64,000 bases of DNA, from positions 310,001 to 374,000 of the forward strand of contig NZ_FOWC01000008.1 of NCBI RefSeq assembly GCF_900115345.1. The letters run 5' to 3'. Both the position numbers and the translations under genes were made by a program. The notes below the pieces were generated by a model that did no database searches, was not told where the DNA came from, and was given only the letters and a program-made list of their open reading frames with translations. This stretch comes from Amycolatopsis rubida (lineage in GTDB: Bacteria; Actinomycetota; Actinomycetes; Mycobacteriales; Pseudonocardiaceae). How positions within the stretch are numbered: the first letter of the stretch is position 1; each line of letters opens with the position of its first letter. Below are positions 60,538 through 64,000 of this stretch, in pieces.

Positions 60538-61461
60538 TCAGCCCGGTCCCTCGCTCGCGGCGGCCAGCAACGGCACCACTACATCGCTGATCGGCGTCGG
60601 GACGCGGTGCGCCCTGCCTCGCCGGGAGACGACGCCGTTGCGGACGTCCCATTCGAGCGGCCGGTCCGCTTCCCGGTCGGCGAGGATGGAGGTGCCCAGG
60701 TCGGCCGGGTAGCCGTGGAAGCTTTCGAGGATCTCTCGCGGTACTTCGTCGCTCAGCACGGCGCCTTCGGCGCGGGCCACCGCGAGACATTCCCGCAGAT
60801 ATGCCAGCGACAGCCGGGAGATGTCGGCGCGGCCGAACATTCCGGCCCGGCGTCCGCTGAGGACCATCAGCCCCGCGACCGCGTTCTGCAGCAGTTTGCG
60901 CCACGCCACGGAAAGGAAGTCCGCGGCCAGTTCGATGGAGCACTGAGTGCCGCTCAGCGCTTCGCGAACGGTGCGGGACGCCGGTGCGTCCGGCAGGGTC
61001 AGGCGGGCCTCGCCGCGCAGCCGCACCGTGCCGTCGGGCTGGGCCTCGGCAGGGAACCACACGACAGCGGGCAGGACGGGACAACCAGGCACGAAGGGCG
61101 CCACGGCCGCTTCCTGTTCGACGCCGTTCTGCAGAACGCAGACGACCGTGTCGGGGCGGCACAGCGCCGCCAGCCAGGGGGCCGAGGCGCGGACTTGAGT
61201 CGATTTGACCGCCAGGAAGACAAGATCGACGGTGCCGGCGGCCTGGGCCGGGTCGGTGTGCACCGGGCCCGGCACGAGAACGCGGCCACGGTCGTCCCGC
61301 AGTTCGAGGGACGCCCGTGGCGTGCGGCCGCAGAGCTTCGGCGTGCGGCCCGCCTGATGCAGCGCGGCCGCGACGGTGGTGCCGATCGCGCCCGGGCCTA
61401 CGATCGCGACTGCTGGGTGTCCGGAGGTATCCGTCGCTTCTGGACGGCCGGTCTGGGCCAT
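60538..61461 (-). CDS. Ketopantoate reductase (ApbA/PanE) family protein
   Basis: A 307-residue NADPH-dependent oxidoreductase of the 2-dehydropantoate 2-reductase family. The Rossmann start is VAIVGPGAIGTTVAAALHQA; VDLVFLAVKSTQVRAS, CVLQNGVEQEAAVAPFVPG and the helical domain WRKLLQNAVAGLMVLSG (with the conserved lysine) are typical. The end PLEWDVRNGVVSRRGRAHRV PTPI pattern matches the substrate-binding region. Many paralogues reduce other 2-keto acids, and there is no pantothenate context, so the true substrate is open. ATG at 61461. Confidence 0.85.
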   Translation of the reverse strand: MAQTGRPEATDTSGHPAVAIVGPGAIGTTVAAALHQAGRTPKLCGRTPRASLELRDDRGRVLVPGPVHTDPAQAAGTVDLVFLAVKSTQVRASAPWLAALCRPDTVVCVLQNGVEQEAAVAPFVPGCPVLPAVVWFPAEAQPDGTVRLRGEARLTLPDAPASRTVREALSGTQCSIELAADFLSVAWRKLLQNAVAGLMVLSGRRAGMFGRADISRLSLAYLRECLAVARAEGAVLSDEVPREILESFHGYPADLGTSILADREADRPLEWDVRNGVVSRRGRAHRVPTPISDVVVPLLAAASEGPG

Positions 61462-61930
61462 GGCGGCCAGGCTACCCCGTCCGCGCGAACCTGGGATGCC
61501 GCGCGGGCCAAGGAAGAAGGAAACCGGGCACCGTCGGAGACCGCGGATTTCCTGTTTCACCGGCGATGGACCGGCGGCCGACGGTCCTGCGGCTCCGCGC
61601 TGATGCGCGGGCCTGGCAGGACACGAGCGGCCGAACTCGTCAGGGCCCAGCACGTTCTTCACTGCTTCGGTCCGGCGCTACGCCGGGTTCGACGAGATCC
61701 TCATGCCGGACTGCCGCTGCCCAAAGCAAGGTCCGCCGGTCTCGGGAGGTGTCACTGGAACAGGCACAGCGCTCCGCCACGGCCGGATTTCGCATCGCGC
61801 CGTATGTTCTCGGCAACGGTCACAGTCTGTGCTGCCGTGAGCAGCGGTTTGCTTCCGCGGTCCGGAACGCGACGCGGGCTCGGTTCGTCGCGCGTGCGAT
61901 GCCCGGCGCGGCGGTCGACCGCGGCGACGC
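61462..61930. other. Gap with no recognisable gene
   Basis: About 470 bases between the reductase start and the IclR remnant. A plus-strand fragment at about 61670-61720 (YAGFDEILMPDCRCPK) looks protein-like but is not recognised. It probably includes decayed sequence. Confidence 0.35.
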
Positions 61931-61934
61931 CTAG

Positions 61935-62432
61935 GGCGGCTCGCACCCGTCCGACCAGTCGAGGGATCGGGGCGGCCACGGAGACCGCCGCCGATGGTCA
62001 TTCCTCGTCGGAGTACGCGGCACCCCTTCGGCGTACTTCCTGGAGGACCGCGGCGAGCCTGCCGGGCTGGTGAGCAGGTCACGGCCCGAGAACGCCAGGA
62101 TCGCCCTGCCGGCACCGGTGGCGTGCGGGGGAAGGCGACCGCCGAGGCGGGTCATGGTGGGGACGGCTTTCGTGCCGGAGATTTTTTCGGTGCGCAGTGC
62201 TTCGGTGCCGTCCAGGGCGGTCAGCTGGATGTTTCCTGGGAGGTCGTGCAGGCAGGGGAGTCGCATTGGCGCGAGGCCAGGGCAGCGGCCGTCGTCGAGC
62301 CGTTCCAGCCCGACCCAGGCCCGGAGTTCGGCAATCAGGCGGCGGGCGGTCCGCTGCGCGTGGCCACCTCGGCGAGCGAGAGCGCCGGATGGGCGACGTC
62401 GAAGCAGGCTGGGAATTCTGCCGCTGAGCCCC
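61935..62432 (-). pseudogene. IclR-family regulator, frameshifted remnant
   Basis: The N-terminal HTH appears as DVAHPALSLAEVATRSGPP in one frame and continues in another as RTARRLIAELRAWVGLERLD. The ligand-binding domain follows: LHDLPGNIQLTALDGTEALR, TEKISGTKAVPTMTRLGGRL and PPHATGAGRAILAF. At least one frameshift in the HTH and a loss of the C-terminal third make it non-functional. Confidence 0.75.
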
Positions 62433-62502
62433 AACCGGCGCTGGCCCCGTGCCGCGTTCAGGACCGCCGGGACGGAACAACCGGGCTCGACGGAGGAAGA
62501 TC

Positions 62503-62969
62503 ATGGAAGACCGGCTCGCGCTGCGGGAACCGACCGAGAACTGGGCGCTGTGGCGGGACGCCGGCGACTGGGTCTGGCACCCGGTCGAGGGCTGGATGAC
62601 CGCGACGTGGTTCCAGGGCCCGGCGAAAGCAAGGCCGGCTTCGAGCGCGGGGCCGGCATTCTGCACTTCCTCGGCGGGCGCGCCGCCGACGTCCGCGGCG
62701 AGCGAGCCGTCGCCCAGACGAAGATGACGATCGACCAGCGGGCCATTGTGGACGGTGTCGAGGTCGACGTGGTCTGCACCGGGCGGTTCTACGACTTCTG
62801 CGCCCGGCGCGAAGGGGACTGGAAGATCGCGCGCCGTCAGCCGATCTGCGAGCAGGACCGGCTCGACCCCGAGCTGCTCGGCCGCTTCCCGGCTGGTTAC
62901 CGTCACCTCGGCTGCCTGGAGGGTGCCGGGTGGCTGGCCGGTTCGGCCACCGCCGGCGGGCTACGCTGA
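62503..62969 (+). pseudogene. SnoaL-like (NTF2-fold) protein, frameshifted
   Basis: An ATG with GGAGGAAG upstream starts MEDRLALREPTENWALWRDA, the opening of a SnoaL_4-type NTF2 fold. Parts are missing within the next 20 codons, and the frame shifts near 62630 to GAGILHFLGGRAADVRGERA, AVAQTKMTIDQRAIVDGVEV and CTGRFYDFCARREGDWKIAR. The end has lost the usual tail. It is a decayed gene, probably once controlled by the neighbouring IclR gene. Confidence 0.7.
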
Positions 62970-62989
62970 AGGGGTTCCGTCGGCGACGT

Positions 62990-63330
62990 CCTGGCTGGCC
63001 GGACGACCCCGCCACGCAGTAGCGCGTCGGCCGCCTGGCTGCTGCGCCACCGGCGGTTCGTGCGCGCCCCGTACCGTGCCCGGCTCGGTTTCCTTCTCGG
63101 ACACGTCGGCCGCGAGACCGGAGCCCGGGGCTATGCAGTGCTGGAGGTCATCGGGCATCCGGACCGGGACATCTACGTCGCGCAGTGGTACCGCAGCCTC
63201 GTCGCCGAGCCGTGGGTGCGGGTGGACAGCGGCGCTTCAGGGTTATGTGCGCAAGCATCCGGGCGCGTGGCGCGAGTTCAAGACGGTTCTCGAAAACGCT
63301 CCCGGCACGGCGAGCAGCGGCCATCGGCGC
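62990..63330 (+). pseudogene. F420-dependent nitroreductase-like remnant
   Basis: The frame reads SAAWLLRHRRFVRAPYRARL, GHVGRETGARGYAVLEVIGH and AQWYRSLVAEPWVRVDSG. These are pieces of a deazaflavin (F420)-dependent nitroreductase with small internal deletions. The ending GYVRKHPGAWREFKTVLENA is in another frame. The gaps remove part of the cofactor pocket, so the product would be inactive. Confidence 0.7.
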
Positions 63331-63625
63331 CGAGCCGCCGATGGCCGAGCTGCGCTTGGACGGTGCGGGATCGCGAAAGCGGCGCGGGGATCGCGGGCTC
63401 GGCCGCCGCGCAATGTCCGGCCCCGGCGCGGCTGGGAAGTCGTGGCCTCGAACGCGCCTCGGCTCCGCGCCCGCCGGGGTATCCGCTCGGCTTCCCAGAG
63501 CCTGGCCGCGACGCCGCGGAAGCGGTGGGCATTCTCCCTCGGCTGCGGAAACCCGGGGTTCCGGTAGCCTGACGAGTGCTGTTCACGAAGTGAACAGCCA
63601 GACCACCTTTACCGGCGGAGGCTTC

Positions 63626-64000
63626 GTGACCAAACCGACGCGGTCCCGCGAGACCCGCGCCGACCAGGCGGACATCCAGGCGGTGAGCCGGGTCAGCCAG
63701 ATCCTGTCGCTGTTCGACCCGGCCACGCCCGAGGTCACCGCGGTCGAGGTCGCCGAACGGCTCGGGCTGAACCGCACCACGGCTTACCGCTACTGCACTT
63801 CCCTGGTCGCGGCGGGGCTTCTGGAGCGCAGTGCCGAGGGCGGCTACGCGCCCGGCGGCCTGCTGTTGCAGCTCGGAGCGTTCGCGATCGGCCACCGGCG
63901 CGTGGTGAACCTCGCGCCCCGGCACATGCAGGCGCTCTCGCGGGCGACACAGACCAGCGCGGTGCTGAGCCTCTGGGGGCTGACCGGGCCGGTGGTGTCG
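63626..64000 (+). CDS. IclR-family regulator, 5' part
   Basis: The first 125 residues of an intact IclR-type regulator that runs off the right edge. The HTH is clear: AVSRVSQILSLFDPATPEVT, AVEVAERLGLNRTTAYRYCT and SLVAAGLLERSAEGGYAPG. It is followed by the start of the effector domain (LAPRHMQALSRATQTSAVLS). The GTG start follows GGCGGAG. It is unrelated in sequence detail to the decayed IclR gene upstream; its target lies outside the window or among the decayed genes. Confidence 0.82.
   Translation, partial: MTKPTRSRETRADQADIQAVSRVSQILSLFDPATPEVTAVEVAERLGLNRTTAYRYCTSLVAAGLLERSAEGGYAPGGLLLQLGAFAIGHRRVVNLAPRHMQALSRATQTSAVLSLWGLTGPVVS

Noticed and set aside
1-64000. tRNA, rRNA, CRISPR arrays and intact insertion sequences
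   Set aside because: No cloverleaf-like ends, rRNA stretches, regularly spaced repeats or transposase motifs were recognised on reading; a dedicated scan would be needed to exclude a degenerate case.

Overview
This is a high-GC actinobacterial window. Codon third positions are strongly G/C-biased, many starts are GTG, and neighbouring genes are often coupled by ATGA, GTGA or TGATG junctions. TetR, IclR, ROK, PucR/CdaR and LuxR-type regulators are abundant. The gene style fits Pseudonocardiales (Amycolatopsis-like), but this is inferred from style, not from a marker gene. No rRNA, tRNA, CRISPR array or intact insertion sequence was recognised.

Left part (1-17.7 kb). The window opens on the 5' end of a short-chain dehydrogenase. 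A LuxR-type HTH gene and a coupled glyoxalase/TetR/unknown operon follow. Next comes an operon of an ADP-forming acyl-CoA synthetase, two alkylsulfatase-like metallo-beta-lactamase-fold proteins (one without its metal ligands) and an MFS transporter. It diverges from a PucR/CdaR-type regulator whose start codon lies in a perfect palindrome. A six-gene operon then ends in two membrane proteins and centres on a 997-residue CHAT-domain protease-like protein.

Middle part (18-38 kb). A six-gene operon encodes a GatZ-like aldolase-family protein, a cupin, a sugar aminotransferase, a HAD phosphatase, an MFS transporter and a dimethylformamidase-like protein. It diverges from a ROK regulator and looks like a small amino-sugar or amino-polyol pathway. 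It is followed by a lipoprotein, an Rrf2 regulator diverging from a hydrolase/MFS/aldo-keto reductase operon, and several kilobases of sparse, decayed sequence. That stretch holds remnants of a histidine kinase, a MarR regulator and a NYN protein, plus a few intact small genes.

Right part (39-60.5 kb) is the most interesting. A plus-strand operon encodes a stand-alone phosphohistidine swivelling domain, two proteins I do not recognise, and a pyruvate phosphate dikinase-like enzyme whose C-terminal PEP barrel has lost its signature residues. A convergent operon carries a tyrosine-phosphatase-like protein, a HAD phosphatase with a candidate encapsulation tail, and a DUF7065/DUF7064-type protein. 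Diverging from it is a bacterial microcompartment (BMC) operon: pentamer, hexamer, CoA-acylating aldehyde dehydrogenase, EutJ-like protein, trimer, a malate-dehydrogenase-type enzyme fused to a BMC-type N-terminal mini-domain, a zinc alcohol dehydrogenase, and a GAF-PucR regulator. A second hexamer gene lies convergent to the regulator. An NCS1 permease with a C-terminal zinc-ribbon-like tail and a small CxxC protein follow.

My working inference is that the dikinase system phosphorylates an unknown substrate, one or both phosphatases act on a phosphorylated intermediate, and the shell encloses an aldehyde step. In that shell NAD+ would be regenerated by the tagged malate/lactate-type dehydrogenase. 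No classical signature enzyme and no PduL-type phosphotransacylase is visible, so I cannot match this to a microcompartment type I know.

The end (60.5-64 kb) has a ketopantoate-reductase-family gene, three consecutive decayed genes (IclR, SnoaL-like, F420-dependent nitroreductase-like) and the 5' part of an intact IclR regulator.
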